Origin: JBNAVY01 sp049700195
GTDB taxonomy: Bacteria > Bacillota > Thermoanaerobacteria > Thermoanaerobacterales > Thermoanaerobacteraceae
Reading direction: 5' to 3'
DNA: 64,000 bases
Assembly (NCBI GenBank): GCA_049700195.1
Contig: JBNAVY010000001.1
Span: 1-64,000, forward strand
The notes under the pieces: model-generated
The model's input: the letters and a program-made list of their open reading frames with translations, nothing else
Databases searched by the model: none
Told to the model about the DNA's origin: nothing
Program-made: the position numbers and the translations under genes
Shown: piece after piece, positions 17,087 through 25,661 of the stretch
How positions within the stretch are numbered: position 1 is the stretch's first letter
Layout: each line of letters opens with the position of its first letter

Positions 17087-18403
17087 ATGATGATAAATAG
17101 ACCATTAAAAATTGCTGTAATAGGAGGTGGTTCTAGTTATAGTCCAGAATTAATAGAAGGTTTTATCAAGAGATACAATGAATTACCTATACAGAATATC
17201 TATCTTGTAGATATAGAAGAAGGGATAGAAAAATTAGAAATTGTCGGCGGTCTTGCTAAAAGGATGGTAGAAAAAGCTGGTATAAAAATTAATATTCATC
17301 TAACTTTAAATAGAAAAGATGCTATAAAAGATGCGGACTTTATTATAACACAATTTAGAGTTGGGCAGTTAGACTCAAGAATTAAGGATGAAAAAATACC
17401 TTTAAAATATAATGTGATTGGTCAAGAAACAACGGGGCCTGGTGGCTTTGCAAAAGCATTAAGAACTATACCTGTTATTTTAGATATATGTAAAGATATA
17501 GAAGAACTTTCGCCAAATGCATGGCTTATAAATTTTACAAATCCTTCTGGTTTAATTACTGAGACTATTTTAAAATATACAAAGGTAAAAGCTATTGGAC
17601 TTTGTAATGTTCCTAAAGGTATGATAAATGGTGTATCGCAACTCTTAAATGTTGATTCTAAAAGAGTTTATATAAAATTTGCTGGACTTAACCATTTGGT
17701 ATGGGGTACAAATGTATACTTAGATGGAGAAGATATAACAGAAAAATTTATAGATAGTTTAATAGGTGGAAAATCACTTACAATGAAAAATATACCTAAT
17801 ATGCCTTGGGAACCTGAATTTTTAAAATCACTCATGATGTATCCTTGTCCATATCATAAATATTTTTACATGAAGGATAAGATGCTTGAAGAGCAAAAAG
17901 AAGAATACGAGACAATTGGAACAAGAGGAGAAGTAGTTAAAAAATTAGAAAAGGAATTGTTTGAATTATATAAGGATCCAAATCTAAATATAAAACCTCC
18001 TCAATTGGATAAAAGAGGAGGAGCCTACTATTCAGATGTAGCTTGTTCGCTTATAAGTTCAATATATAATGACAAAAAAGATATACATGTTGTAAATGTA
18101 AAAAATAATGGTACAATTGCAGATTTACCAGCAGATGCAGTAATTGAAACAAATTCAATTGTTGGTGGGAGTGGCGCACAACCAATAAATATTGGACATT
18201 TGTCACCAAAGATAAGAGGCTTAATACAATCAGTTAAAGCATACGAAGAATTAACAATTGAAGCAGGAGTTAATGGAGATTACTATTCTTCATTACAGGC
18301 ATTAACAATACATCCACTAGTGTCTTCTGCTAATGTAGCTAAAAGTATACTTGATGAAATAATAAAAGAGAATAAAGATTATTTACCGCAGTTTAAACTT
18401 TAA
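17087..18403 (+). CDS. GH4 family glycosidase, 6-phospho-beta-glucosidase type
   Basis: A 438-residue GH4 enzyme. Seen: IGGGSSYSPELIEGF at 12-26 (NAD site and the Tyr region), NFTNPSG at 149-155 and CNVP at 173-176, the metal-site motif of 6-phospho-beta-glucosidases; GLNHLVWG follows. It would hydrolyse a phosphorylated beta-glucoside with NAD, Mn2+ and reducing conditions. GGGAAAGGAG precedes ATG 17087. Its only upstream neighbour is an ABC permease scar and no PTS genes lie in the window, so a phosphorylated substrate is not explained locally. The motif could also accompany an unphosphorylated substrate. Confidence 0.87.
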   Translation: MMINRPLKIAVIGGGSSYSPELIEGFIKRYNELPIQNIYLVDIEEGIEKLEIVGGLAKRMVEKAGIKINIHLTLNRKDAIKDADFIITQFRVGQLDSRIKDEKIPLKYNVIGQETTGPGGFAKALRTIPVILDICKDIEELSPNAWLINFTNPSGLITETILKYTKVKAIGLCNVPKGMINGVSQLLNVDSKRVYIKFAGLNHLVWGTNVYLDGEDITEKFIDSLIGGKSLTMKNIPNMPWEPEFLKSLMMYPCPYHKYFYMKDKMLEEQKEEYETIGTRGEVVKKLEKELFELYKDPNLNIKPPQLDKRGGAYYSDVACSLISSIYNDKKDIHVVNVKNNGTIADLPADAVIETNSIVGGSGAQPINIGHLSPKIRGLIQSVKAYEELTIEAGVNGDYYSSLQALTIHPLVSSANVAKSILDEIIKENKDYLPQFKL

Positions 18404-18418
18404 AAGTTAAAAATAAAT

Positions 18419-19282
18419 TTAAAATTTTTGTTCTCTTTTTGATTTTCTATATTTTAAAGGGGATATACCTACTAAGGATTTAAATGTTCTGCCAAAATGT
18501 GTTGAGCTGTCAAAGCCTACTTTTCCAGTTATTTCTTCTATACTTAAATCGGAATTTTTTAAGAGATGTTGGGCTTCTTTTATTCTGATTCTATTTAAAT
18601 ATTCACTAAATGTAAATCCTGTTATTTCTTTAAAACTTCTACTAAAATACCATGGTGATATATTAAACTTTTTTGATATGATATCAAGTGTTATAGATTC
18701 ATAAAAATTTGCGTTCATAAATAGGGCGATTTGAGATATTTTTTCATGCAAAGCATTAGGATATTGAAAAAAGTTTATAGATGAATTTTCACATTGCCTC
18801 TTCATAAATATAAGAAGATCTAAAAGTAGAATTTTAAGAGAAAATTCCCATCCAAACTTTTTTGTTTGGTATTCATCTAACATTCTATATAATAAACGTT
18901 CAATATTTTGCTGTTCATTTATATTTAGCCTTATTGCATTAATATCTCTTTCAAAAACAGAAAGCAAGCTTAAGTTTTTGGCAGAAACCAAGAATTCATT
19001 CAAAAATTCTGGTTTAAAGTGTACCAAAATTCGTTCATGATTGGGATTTTTTAAACCACTGGTTTTATGAATATCATTAATATTTATAAAAATCAAGTCA
19101 CCGGACATTACATGATAAACTTTATCCTTTATGAAGTAATATCGTTCTCCTGAAACTAAATAATATATTTCGTATGCATCATGATATTGTTCAGAAGGCA
19201 TATTAAAAGGTTCAGTTGTTTTTCTATATTCAATCATAAAGTACTGGTGTATTTCAAAAAACTCAATTGGAGGCTGGCTCAT
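18419..19282 (-). CDS. AraC family transcriptional regulator with cupin sensor
   Basis: About 287 residues. Seen: an N-terminal cupin-like ligand domain (YHDAYEIYYLVSGERYYF and GDLIFININDIHKT) and a C-terminal pair of helix-turn-helices (SITLDIISKKFNISPWYFSR and the AraC signature IEEITGKVGFDSSTHFGRTF then GISPLKYRK). The frame opens at GTG 19291, but AAGGA lies only one base before it, so ATG 19282 is preferred. It is divergent from the glycosidase-like gene at 19394 and convergent with the GH4 gene, and so probably controls the former in response to a sugar. Confidence 0.92.
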   Translation of the reverse strand: MSQPPIEFFEIHQYFMIEYRKTTEPFNMPSEQYHDAYEIYYLVSGERYYFIKDKVYHVMSGDLIFININDIHKTSGLKNPNHERILVHFKPEFLNEFLVSAKNLSLLSVFERDINAIRLNINEQQNIERLLYRMLDEYQTKKFGWEFSLKILLLDLLIFMKRQCENSSINFFQYPNALHEKISQIALFMNANFYESITLDIISKKFNISPWYFSRSFKEITGFTFSEYLNRIRIKEAQHLLKNSDLSIEEITGKVGFDSSTHFGRTFKSLVGISPLKYRKSKREQKF

Positions 19283-19393
19283 AGAAAACACGTCCTTTTT
19301 TAGAAAAATAAAAATAATTAACTTTATATTAATTAAATTTTATCATAAATGTTTTAATTAAAAAAGAGTATAAATTTATAGGAGATGAAAATT

Positions 19394-20893
19394 ATGGAAA
19401 TCAACAGTAATATAAAACAACCAAATATTTATGATGGTATAGGTAATGTTTATGAAGGAGGACTATATAATCTTAAGGGAGGTCCTTCTTCAAGTACTGT
19501 AAAATTACAGCAAGGAATCTTTCTTGATAAAGATATACCAGATGCTCAAGTAATTATGACTACGACGCCTTCTAATAAGATTTTAAATAATTATGGTATG
19601 GGCTTAATAACATATTTATGTGATGAAGTTGGACCTCCCAAAAAAGATGGCAAGTCAACATATGAATTGATGGATGAATTGGCAAAATTACCTTTAGGCA
19701 ATAAACTATATATACGGGTAAATTGGAAAGATGTCCAGACAAAGCCCGGGAGGCTTGATTTTTCAGATCATTGGAAAATAGCTTTTGAGTTAGCTGAAAA
19801 ATATTCAAAACGGATTGGTTTCAGAATCATGCTTTCTAATCCAAATATTCCAGATTATGCTATGCCAGATTTTGTATCGGGAAAAGTACCTTTAGTAAAA
19901 ATGGGAGAACGCTTTGGTAAAATGCAGTATGAACCCAGGTATGATGATCCATATTTTTCATCTGCATTTAAAGAGCTTAATTATCTTTTGGCTGAAAAAT
20001 ATGATGGACATCCTTTGGTAGAATTTGTTGATACTTTCATGTATGGTTTTTGGGGTGAAGGACATACATGTGGAATAACTGAGCCATTAGTGAAAAATCC
20101 ATTTCCAGATTTTTTGACAGCACAAAATACTTTTAATATGATGTTTTCAGAACAGCTTAATCAATGGGTTAAAACACCATTGGTTACTAACACCCAACCT
20201 GATTGCAGCAGAGTAGGAAACGCTGAAATTGTTGATAGGACAATCAGAACAAATAATTGGCTGCGCACAGATACTATTTTTATTGAGTGTGAGCAAATCG
20301 AAATTCTAAGCAATAGGCCACCATGGACTGCTGCAGTATCAGAAATGTGGATAGCTGATGGTGTCTATAATCCACAAACAATTGATGAAGGTATTACAAA
20401 TACTGATAATGCGATATATCATGTTAAAGATATAGGAGCAAATTATTGGTCGTTATGGAATTGGCATAACATTGGATATGATAATATAATTAAATATTAT
20501 AAAAAATATCCTGAAGTTATAAATAAAATTTCACATTCTATTGGATATAGAATAAGACCTTCATGGATATGGTTTGGAAATTACATAGGAAACCCATCTC
20601 TTATAATTGCTTTTGTCAACGATGGTATATCTGGAGTACCTGGTAATCTAATAGTTTCATTGATAGATGTTAATGGTAAAGTTATCGTTGAAGGCAGTTT
20701 AGATGCTGGATATCCAATACCAAGAAAAGTTAAACAAGCTTTATTTCCATTACCAAAAGATGTAGATTGGAAAAAATTAAAATTAAAAGCTCAAATAGAA
20801 GTAAAGGGAGTTAAATATCCTGTCGAATGGGCTTGCCATGAAAAAATAAATAATGATGGTTCATTATCTCTAAGGCAAAGTATAAATATGTAA
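19394..20893 (+). CDS. Putative TIM-barrel glycoside hydrolase, family not recognised
   Basis: A 499-residue protein without signal peptide. Seen: barrel-like strand patterns such as KLYIRVNWKDVQTKPGRLDF and IGFRIMLSNP, a probable acid residue in YGFWGEGHT (Glu222) and IFIECEQIE (Glu298 and Glu300), then ANYWSLWNWHN, and a C-terminal beta-sandwich from about residue 395. This layout recalls retaining glycosidases of clan GH-A and DUF4832-like proteins. GGAG ends immediately before ATG 19385, so the true start is ATG 19394. It is divergent from the AraC regulator and probably its target. Confidence 0.65.
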   Translation: MEINSNIKQPNIYDGIGNVYEGGLYNLKGGPSSSTVKLQQGIFLDKDIPDAQVIMTTTPSNKILNNYGMGLITYLCDEVGPPKKDGKSTYELMDELAKLPLGNKLYIRVNWKDVQTKPGRLDFSDHWKIAFELAEKYSKRIGFRIMLSNPNIPDYAMPDFVSGKVPLVKMGERFGKMQYEPRYDDPYFSSAFKELNYLLAEKYDGHPLVEFVDTFMYGFWGEGHTCGITEPLVKNPFPDFLTAQNTFNMMFSEQLNQWVKTPLVTNTQPDCSRVGNAEIVDRTIRTNNWLRTDTIFIECEQIEILSNRPPWTAAVSEMWIADGVYNPQTIDEGITNTDNAIYHVKDIGANYWSLWNWHNIGYDNIIKYYKKYPEVINKISHSIGYRIRPSWIWFGNYIGNPSLIIAFVNDGISGVPGNLIVSLIDVNGKVIVEGSLDAGYPIPRKVKQALFPLPKDVDWKKLKLKAQIEVKGVKYPVEWACHEKINNDGSLSLRQSINM

Positions 20894-20925
20894 GATTATA
20901 AAATTAATATTTTATCTGTATATAT

Positions 20926-20967
20926 TTTTAAATCTAAATTTATATTTATATAAATTTAGATTTAAAA
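20926..20967. repeat. Perfect 19-bp inverted repeat, possible terminator
   Basis: Arms 20926-20944 and 20949-20967 are exactly complementary around a 4-nt loop, 33 bp after the stop of the glycosidase-like gene. It is nearly all A/T and not followed by a clean T-run. It is a plausible 3' stem for that gene. Confidence 0.6.
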
Positions 20968-21274
20968 TAATTTAGGTTAAATATAATTAATTTATAATTG
21001 TTCATTTTAAATAATATATTTACAATCTAATGTTTTTTATAAAATTATTATTTTTCTGAACCAGGATAGTAGGTTACAATATTTGTGACGCAAATTTGTT
21101 ATGGATTAAGTTTTGTAAGACAATTTTTAAAACTAGAGGACACCTTTTTTTAATCTTATATTTTTTCCCATTTTAACTAAGTTATATAATATTGCAATGT
21201 ATTTTTGTTATATAAATGATAAAATAAAATTGTCTGAAAAGAAAAATACTTTTTAACAGTAATTTTGAGGTAAT

Positions 21275-21314
21275 AACCTCTGTAGTTTTAAATAAAAATA
21301 AAACTACAGAGGTT
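21275..21314. repeat. Perfect 16-bp inverted repeat
   Basis: AACCTCTGTAGTTTTA (21275-21290) and its exact complement (21299-21314) flank an 8-nt A/T loop. It is stable for such A/T-rich surroundings, yet no gene ends nearby on either strand and no T-run follows it. Confidence 0.75.
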
Positions 21315-21751
21315 AAAATTTAAATTTTAGAAATAAATTATAATATATCAATTGGAGAGAAGGTAGAAATGACCTAAAAATAGTGGTGATTTGGTCAATC
21401 ATAAAAGTCGAACTCAGGTTGTATTATTATATGCCAACTTTTTAATTTTTTACAGCTACATTAAAAATTTTTTATATGATATATTTTTAAAAACTGTACT
21501 ACAAGTAAATGTTTGCCCACATATCCTCTGTACTTATAAAACAAGTTATATATCATAAATTAAGAGATATATAAATTATATATTTTCATATAAAATTTTA
21601 TATTGCTATTTTTTGTAAGTATTATTACATTTTGCATGATAAAAATTTGTATTTCGAAAATTTTTTCAAACAATATTATTCTATATGGATAATTTTCAGT
21701 TTTAAAAAGCGCATAAAAAATATTGGCTATTATTTCTTCTATAAAATGTTG

Positions 21752-21771
21752 TATAATTATAGTATACTATA
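21752..21771 (+). promoter_or_regulatory. -10 element and 14-bp palindrome upstream of the PucR-like gene
   Basis: TATAAT at 21752-21757 is followed directly by TATAGTATACTATA (21758-21771), a perfect palindrome lying over the expected transcription start. The -35 is not clear. The position suits an operator, perhaps for autoregulation. Confidence 0.45.
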
Positions 21772-21790
21772 ACTAATAAGGGGTTTTTTT

Positions 21791-22843
21791 ATGATTAATT
21801 ATGATATTATAAGAAAAATTGCCAAGGAAGTTCAGAAAAACATAAAACAACCATTATATATAATAGATAAATCTGGTCAATTTATATATAATGGCAATGA
21901 TTTTTTTGAAAAAAAAGAAGGATTTTTATCAATAAAAAGAGAATATATGAATATAAGAGATTTTTATGAGGAAAATGGGTTTACATTTTATAACATTTTT
22001 TTAGAAAATAAATTGAGTTTTATTATTTTTTTAGAAGGGACAAGTCAGGATACAAAGGAAAAATTAGAGCTTATTTCTATGATTTTTTCTAATCCATATG
22101 AACAATTTACAAAAGAAAAGTTTTTCTATGACCTTATAATGGGAACTTTAAATGAAGAAGATATATTTTATTATTCTTTAAAATATGGAATTGATAAAAA
22201 AGCTGAGTATGTAGTTTCAATTATAGAATCAAATGAAAATGTAGATGATGCAATAAAAATTGTTACAAATATATTTGATAAAGAAAATTTGAATTTAATT
22301 ATAATTGGTGAAAAAAAATTTGCTTTACTTCTTTTTCATAATAAAGAAATGAATATATTTAATGAATACAGAACAATAAAAGATATGATTGAATCAGAAC
22401 TTCTTATAAAAGTAGATATAGGTATTTCTTCTAATTTTATTGGACTTGAGAAAGCTCCAAATGCATTTAAAGAAGCGTCCATAGCTCTTAAGCTGGGAAA
22501 GATTTTAGAAACAGATAAAAACCTATATTTTTATAATAATTTACTTTTTGCAGAACTGATATCAAATGTCAGCAGGACTGAAGCAGAAAATTTTATACAA
22601 AAATTAAATGTAGATTCTTTAGTATTTAATGATGAAGAACTTGTGCAAACTCTTAATGCTTTTTTTAAAAACAGTTTAAATTTAAGTGAAACCTCAAGAG
22701 AACTTTATGTTCATAGAAATACCCTTGTTTATAGGCTTGATAAGATTTACAGATTATCAGGTCTGGATCCAAAGAAATTTGATGAAGCGCTGCTTTTAAA
22801 AACTATTATGATTTTGGTAAAATTATTTGATTTGTCGAGGTGA
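21791..22843 (+). CDS. PucR/CdaR-like transcriptional regulator
   Basis: A 350-residue protein. Seen: an N-terminal sensor-like region of about 110 residues, a degenerate GGDEF-like central domain (CdaR type, around KVDIGISSNFIGLEKAPNAF) and a C-terminal PucR helix-turn-helix, LNLSETSRELYVHRNTLVYR, near residue 295. Start ATG 21791 follows AAGGGG. Its stop overlaps the ribosome site of ftsE, so it is co-transcribed with the ftsEX operon. Its effector and targets are unknown. Confidence 0.82.
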   Translation: MINYDIIRKIAKEVQKNIKQPLYIIDKSGQFIYNGNDFFEKKEGFLSIKREYMNIRDFYEENGFTFYNIFLENKLSFIIFLEGTSQDTKEKLELISMIFSNPYEQFTKEKFFYDLIMGTLNEEDIFYYSLKYGIDKKAEYVVSIIESNENVDDAIKIVTNIFDKENLNLIIIGEKKFALLLFHNKEMNIFNEYRTIKDMIESELLIKVDIGISSNFIGLEKAPNAFKEASIALKLGKILETDKNLYFYNNLLFAELISNVSRTEAENFIQKLNVDSLVFNDEELVQTLNAFFKNSLNLSETSRELYVHRNTLVYRLDKIYRLSGLDPKKFDEALLLKTIMILVKLFDLSR

Positions 22844-22848
22844 TTGTT

Positions 22849-23535
22849 TTGATTAAATTTATTAATGTTTCAAAAACTTACAAAAATGATGTTATAGCAA
22901 TATCAAATGTAAGTTTTGAAATTGAAAGCGGCGAATTTGTTTTTATAGTTGGGCCAAGTGGTGCCGGAAAGTCTACAATTATTAAACTTCTTTTAAAAGA
23001 AGAAAATCCTACAACTGGTAATATCATAATAAATAAAAAAGATATTACAAAATTAAAGAAAAAAGAAATACCTTATTTAAGAAGAAGTATGGGAGTTGTT
23101 TTTCAGGATTTTAGGCTTTTGCCAAATAAAACTGTTTATGAAAATGTAGCTTTTGCAATGGAAGTAGTTGGCGCACTGCCAAAAGATATTAGAAGACGAG
23201 TACCAATGGTTTTATCTTTAGTTGGTTTAACTGAAAAAGCTTTTAGTTATCCACAGCAATTATCTGGAGGAGAACAGCAAAGAGTATCTTTAGCAAGAGC
23301 TATTGTAAATGAGCCATCTTTACTTATTGCTGATGAACCTACGGGGAATCTTGACCCTGATACTTCCTGGGAGATTGTCAAACTAATCTCCGAAATTAAC
23401 AAAAGAGGTACTACGGTTGTTATGGCTACTCATGCTAAAGATATTGTTGATGTTATGAAAAAGAGGGTTATAGCTTTGGAAAAAGGAAATGTTGTAAGAG
23501 ATGAAGTTAGGGGTGCATATGGTTATGAAATTTAG
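22849..23535 (+). CDS. ftsE: Cell division ATP-binding protein FtsE
   Basis: A 228-residue ABC ATPase. Seen: Walker A GPSGAGKST near residue 35, Q-loop VFQDFRLLPNKTVYENVAF characteristic of FtsE, signature LSGGEQQR, and Walker B LLIADEPTGNLDP. With FtsX it forms a membrane complex that activates peptidoglycan hydrolases rather than transporting a solute. The frame could begin at GTG 22840, but CGAGGTG is the ribosome site for TTG 22849, giving the normal FtsE length. It overlaps ftsX by about 17 bp. Confidence 0.95.
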   Translation: MIKFINVSKTYKNDVIAISNVSFEIESGEFVFIVGPSGAGKSTIIKLLLKEENPTTGNIIINKKDITKLKKKEIPYLRRSMGVVFQDFRLLPNKTVYENVAFAMEVVGALPKDIRRRVPMVLSLVGLTEKAFSYPQQLSGGEQQRVSLARAIVNEPSLLIADEPTGNLDPDTSWEIVKLISEINKRGTTVVMATHAKDIVDVMKKRVIALEKGNVVRDEVRGAYGYEI

Positions 23536-24412
23536 TTCTATAAGATATTTTGTAAAAGAAGGTTTCAAAAATTTAAGACGCAACCGAGTTATGACAATTG
23601 CTTCTATAACTTCGGTGATGGCAGCACTTTTAATATTGGGCCTTTTCCTTATAATGATATTAAATGTTGATACTTTTGCAACACAAGTAGAAGCACAATT
23701 GGAACTCAAAGCTTTTTTAAATGACAATCTTAATAAAGATGAAGTAAGTAAAATAGGGAATGAAATAAAATCCATAAATGGAGTAACTTCTATCACTTTT
23801 GAATCTAAGGAGCAAGCATTAGAAAATATGAGAAAACAATTAGGTGATAAAGGTTACTTGGTTGATGGACTTCAAAACGACAATCCTCTTCCTCAATCAT
23901 ATATAATAAAAGTTAAAGATGCTAATTTAATGAAAGAAGTATCAAAAGATATAAAGCTTATTAAAGGCGTCGAAAAAGTAAGCTATGGACAGGATGTTGT
24001 AGATAAGCTTTTAAGTATAATAAAAATAGTAAGAATTGTAGGATTAACTGTAATATTAATTTTATTTGTTATTTCTACAGTAATAATATCAAATACTATA
24101 AAATTGGGAGTTTTTGCAAGGCGTAGGGAAATTAATATTATGAAATATATTGGTGCTACTGATTGGTTTATACGCTGGCCGTTTCTTATAGAGGGTGTCA
24201 TATTAGGAGTTTTAGGATCTTTAATTTCTGTTGGCTTATTGGCTTTAATCTATGGGTATGCTTCTGATTTGGTTAACAACAAAATTGTGATTTTTGAGCT
24301 TTTACCTTTAAATAAGATTTTTACTGATATAGCTATATATTTTGTTATTCTGGGTTCCTTAATTGGAGCAGTCGGCAGTGGAATATCGATTAAAAGATTT
24401 TTAAATGTTTAA
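23519..24412 (+). CDS. ftsX: Cell division protein FtsX
   Basis: About 297 residues. Seen: an N-terminal helix at about 28-52, an extracellular domain (residues 55-165, FESKEQALENMRKQLG), then three membrane helices with the FtsX signature RRREINIMKYIGATDWFIRWPF broken across the loop. ATG 23519 follows TAGGGGTG and overlaps the end of ftsE; upstream GTG 23501-type starts lack a site. It is the membrane partner of FtsE and is followed by its probable effector, an M23 hydrolase, with which it overlaps at the frame level. Confidence 0.94.
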   Translation: MVMKFSSIRYFVKEGFKNLRRNRVMTIASITSVMAALLILGLFLIMILNVDTFATQVEAQLELKAFLNDNLNKDEVSKIGNEIKSINGVTSITFESKEQALENMRKQLGDKGYLVDGLQNDNPLPQSYIIKVKDANLMKEVSKDIKLIKGVEKVSYGQDVVDKLLSIIKIVRIVGLTVILILFVISTVIISNTIKLGVFARRREINIMKYIGATDWFIRWPFLIEGVILGVLGSLISVGLLALIYGYASDLVNNKIVIFELLPLNKIFTDIAIYFVILGSLIGAVGSGISIKRFLNV

Positions 24413-24434
24413 AATTAACAAGGGGGAAGATGAA

Positions 24435-25574
24435 TTGAAAAGGAACAAAGGAAAAGTAATAGTATTTTTAGCAGTTTTCATATTATCTTCACTATTTGCG
24501 TCATATACTAAAGCCGATCAGCTACAGGATGCGAAAAAAAAGCTGAATGATGTGCAAAGTTCTATAACTCAGATTAAGAAGAATAAAGAAAAAATAATTA
24601 ACCAAAAACAAGACATAAGCAGTCAGTTAAAAGACCTTGATACAAAGTTGAATCAGACTTCACAGGAGTTAGAATCGGCAAAGAGCAGGTTAGCTGAAAT
24701 AATTTCAAAATTAAATAAAACACAAAAAGAATTAGACGAAGCTAAAAAGACGGAATTAAAACAAAAAGATGTTATGAAAGAAAGAATTAGAGCTATGTAC
24801 ATAAGTGGTGAGGCAGGATATCTTGATGTAATATTGAGTTCAGAAAATTTTGCGGATTTTATTAGTAAACTTGATCTTGTAAAAAAAATAATAGATTTTG
24901 ACATTAATTTATTCGATTCTTACCAAAAAGAACGAAAAGCTATTGAAGTAAAAGAAAAAGAATTAGCACAGCTTAAATCTGATGCAGAAAGTTATAAAAA
25001 TCAAATTGCTTTAAGAGAAAGAGATCTTCAAGTGGCTGTTGTTTCCAGGCAAGGTCTTATGCGTGATTTGGAAAACCAACAAAAGCTTTATGAGCAGCAA
25101 GAAAATGATCTGTTAAAACAATCTGAGCAGTTGCAGACTGTAATTAAAAATTTACAGTTAAAATCAAACTTGAAATATGCTGGAGGAAAACTTCTATGGC
25201 CAGTTCCTTCGAGTGATGTAATAACATCTCCTTTTGGGATGAGATATCATCCCATATTACACGAATATAAAATGCATACAGGCATTGATATAGCGGCAAA
25301 TACAGGGGCTTCAATACTTGCTGCTGCTGATGGAAAAGTTATTTTTGCTGGATATTATGGTGGTTATGGTAATGCAGTAATAATAGATCATGGTGATGGT
25401 ATCTCTACTCTTTATGCACATAATTCTGCTATTTTAGTTAACGAAGGAGATAGTGTAAAAAGAGGTCAAGTAATATCAAAGGCTGGTAGTACTGGTTGGG
25501 CAACAGGACCGCATTTGCATTTTGAAGTTCGTAAAAATGGTACACCTGTAAATCCAATAGATTGGTTAAAATAA
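24435..25574 (+). CDS. EnvC-like murein hydrolase activator, M23 peptidase
   Basis: About 379 residues. Seen: a signal peptide (VIVFLAVFILSSLFASYTKA), two long coiled-coil stretches (about 25-120 and 150-240, Gln/Lys/Glu rich), then an M23 LytM domain with FGMRYHPILHEYKMHTGIDI and GPHLHFEVRKNG holding the zinc-binding His and Asp. AAGGGGGAAG before TTG 24435 sets the start; the longer frame from ATG 24405 would place the ribosome site inside the gene. Placement right after ftsEX indicates it is the hydrolase controlled by that complex. Confidence 0.92.
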   Translation: MKRNKGKVIVFLAVFILSSLFASYTKADQLQDAKKKLNDVQSSITQIKKNKEKIINQKQDISSQLKDLDTKLNQTSQELESAKSRLAEIISKLNKTQKELDEAKKTELKQKDVMKERIRAMYISGEAGYLDVILSSENFADFISKLDLVKKIIDFDINLFDSYQKERKAIEVKEKELAQLKSDAESYKNQIALRERDLQVAVVSRQGLMRDLENQQKLYEQQENDLLKQSEQLQTVIKNLQLKSNLKYAGGKLLWPVPSSDVITSPFGMRYHPILHEYKMHTGIDIAANTGASILAAADGKVIFAGYYGGYGNAVIIDHGDGISTLYAHNSAILVNEGDSVKRGQVISKAGSTGWATGPHLHFEVRKNGTPVNPIDWLK

Positions 25575-25591
25575 CCAGTCTATTTTTTTTG
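25559..25591 (+). terminator. Rho-independent terminator after the murein hydrolase gene
   Basis: AGATTGGTTA (25559-25568) pairs with TAACCAGTCT (25572-25581) around a 3-nt loop with one G-T pair, followed by a run of T. The stem overlaps the stop codon of the M23 gene. Confidence 0.85.
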
Positions 25592-25602
25592 TTGTATTTA
25601 TG

Positions 25603-25632
25603 TTGTATAATAGATTAGAATAGACATATAAT
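25603..25632 (+). promoter_or_regulatory. Predicted promoter for ctpA
   Basis: TTGTAT (25603-25608) and TATAAT (25627-25632) with an 18-bp spacer lie just after the terminator and 30 bp before the ctpA start, so ctpA begins a new transcription unit. Confidence 0.55.
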
Positions 25633-25661
25633 TTAAAAGACTATAAAAAGGTGGGGAAAAT

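Larger units (their letters stand above)
20894..21790. other. 900-bp A/T-rich region without a gene
   Basis: No frame with coding character was found on either strand. It holds two perfect long inverted repeats (20926-20967 and 21275-21314) and, at its right end, the promoter and palindrome of the PucR-like gene. The stretch near 21340-21440 is slightly richer in GC and may be decayed coding sequence, but I could not assign it. It marks the junction between accessory and housekeeping DNA. Confidence 0.6.

Noticed and set aside
21340..21440. Possible insertion-sequence remnant
   Set aside because: The stretch is a little more GC-rich and reads short open segments on the minus strand, but no transposase motif or terminal repeats could be identified.
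23383..23796. 137-codon antisense frame opposite ftsE and ftsX
   Set aside because: It overlaps two well-supported genes and has no start signal or recognisable domain.
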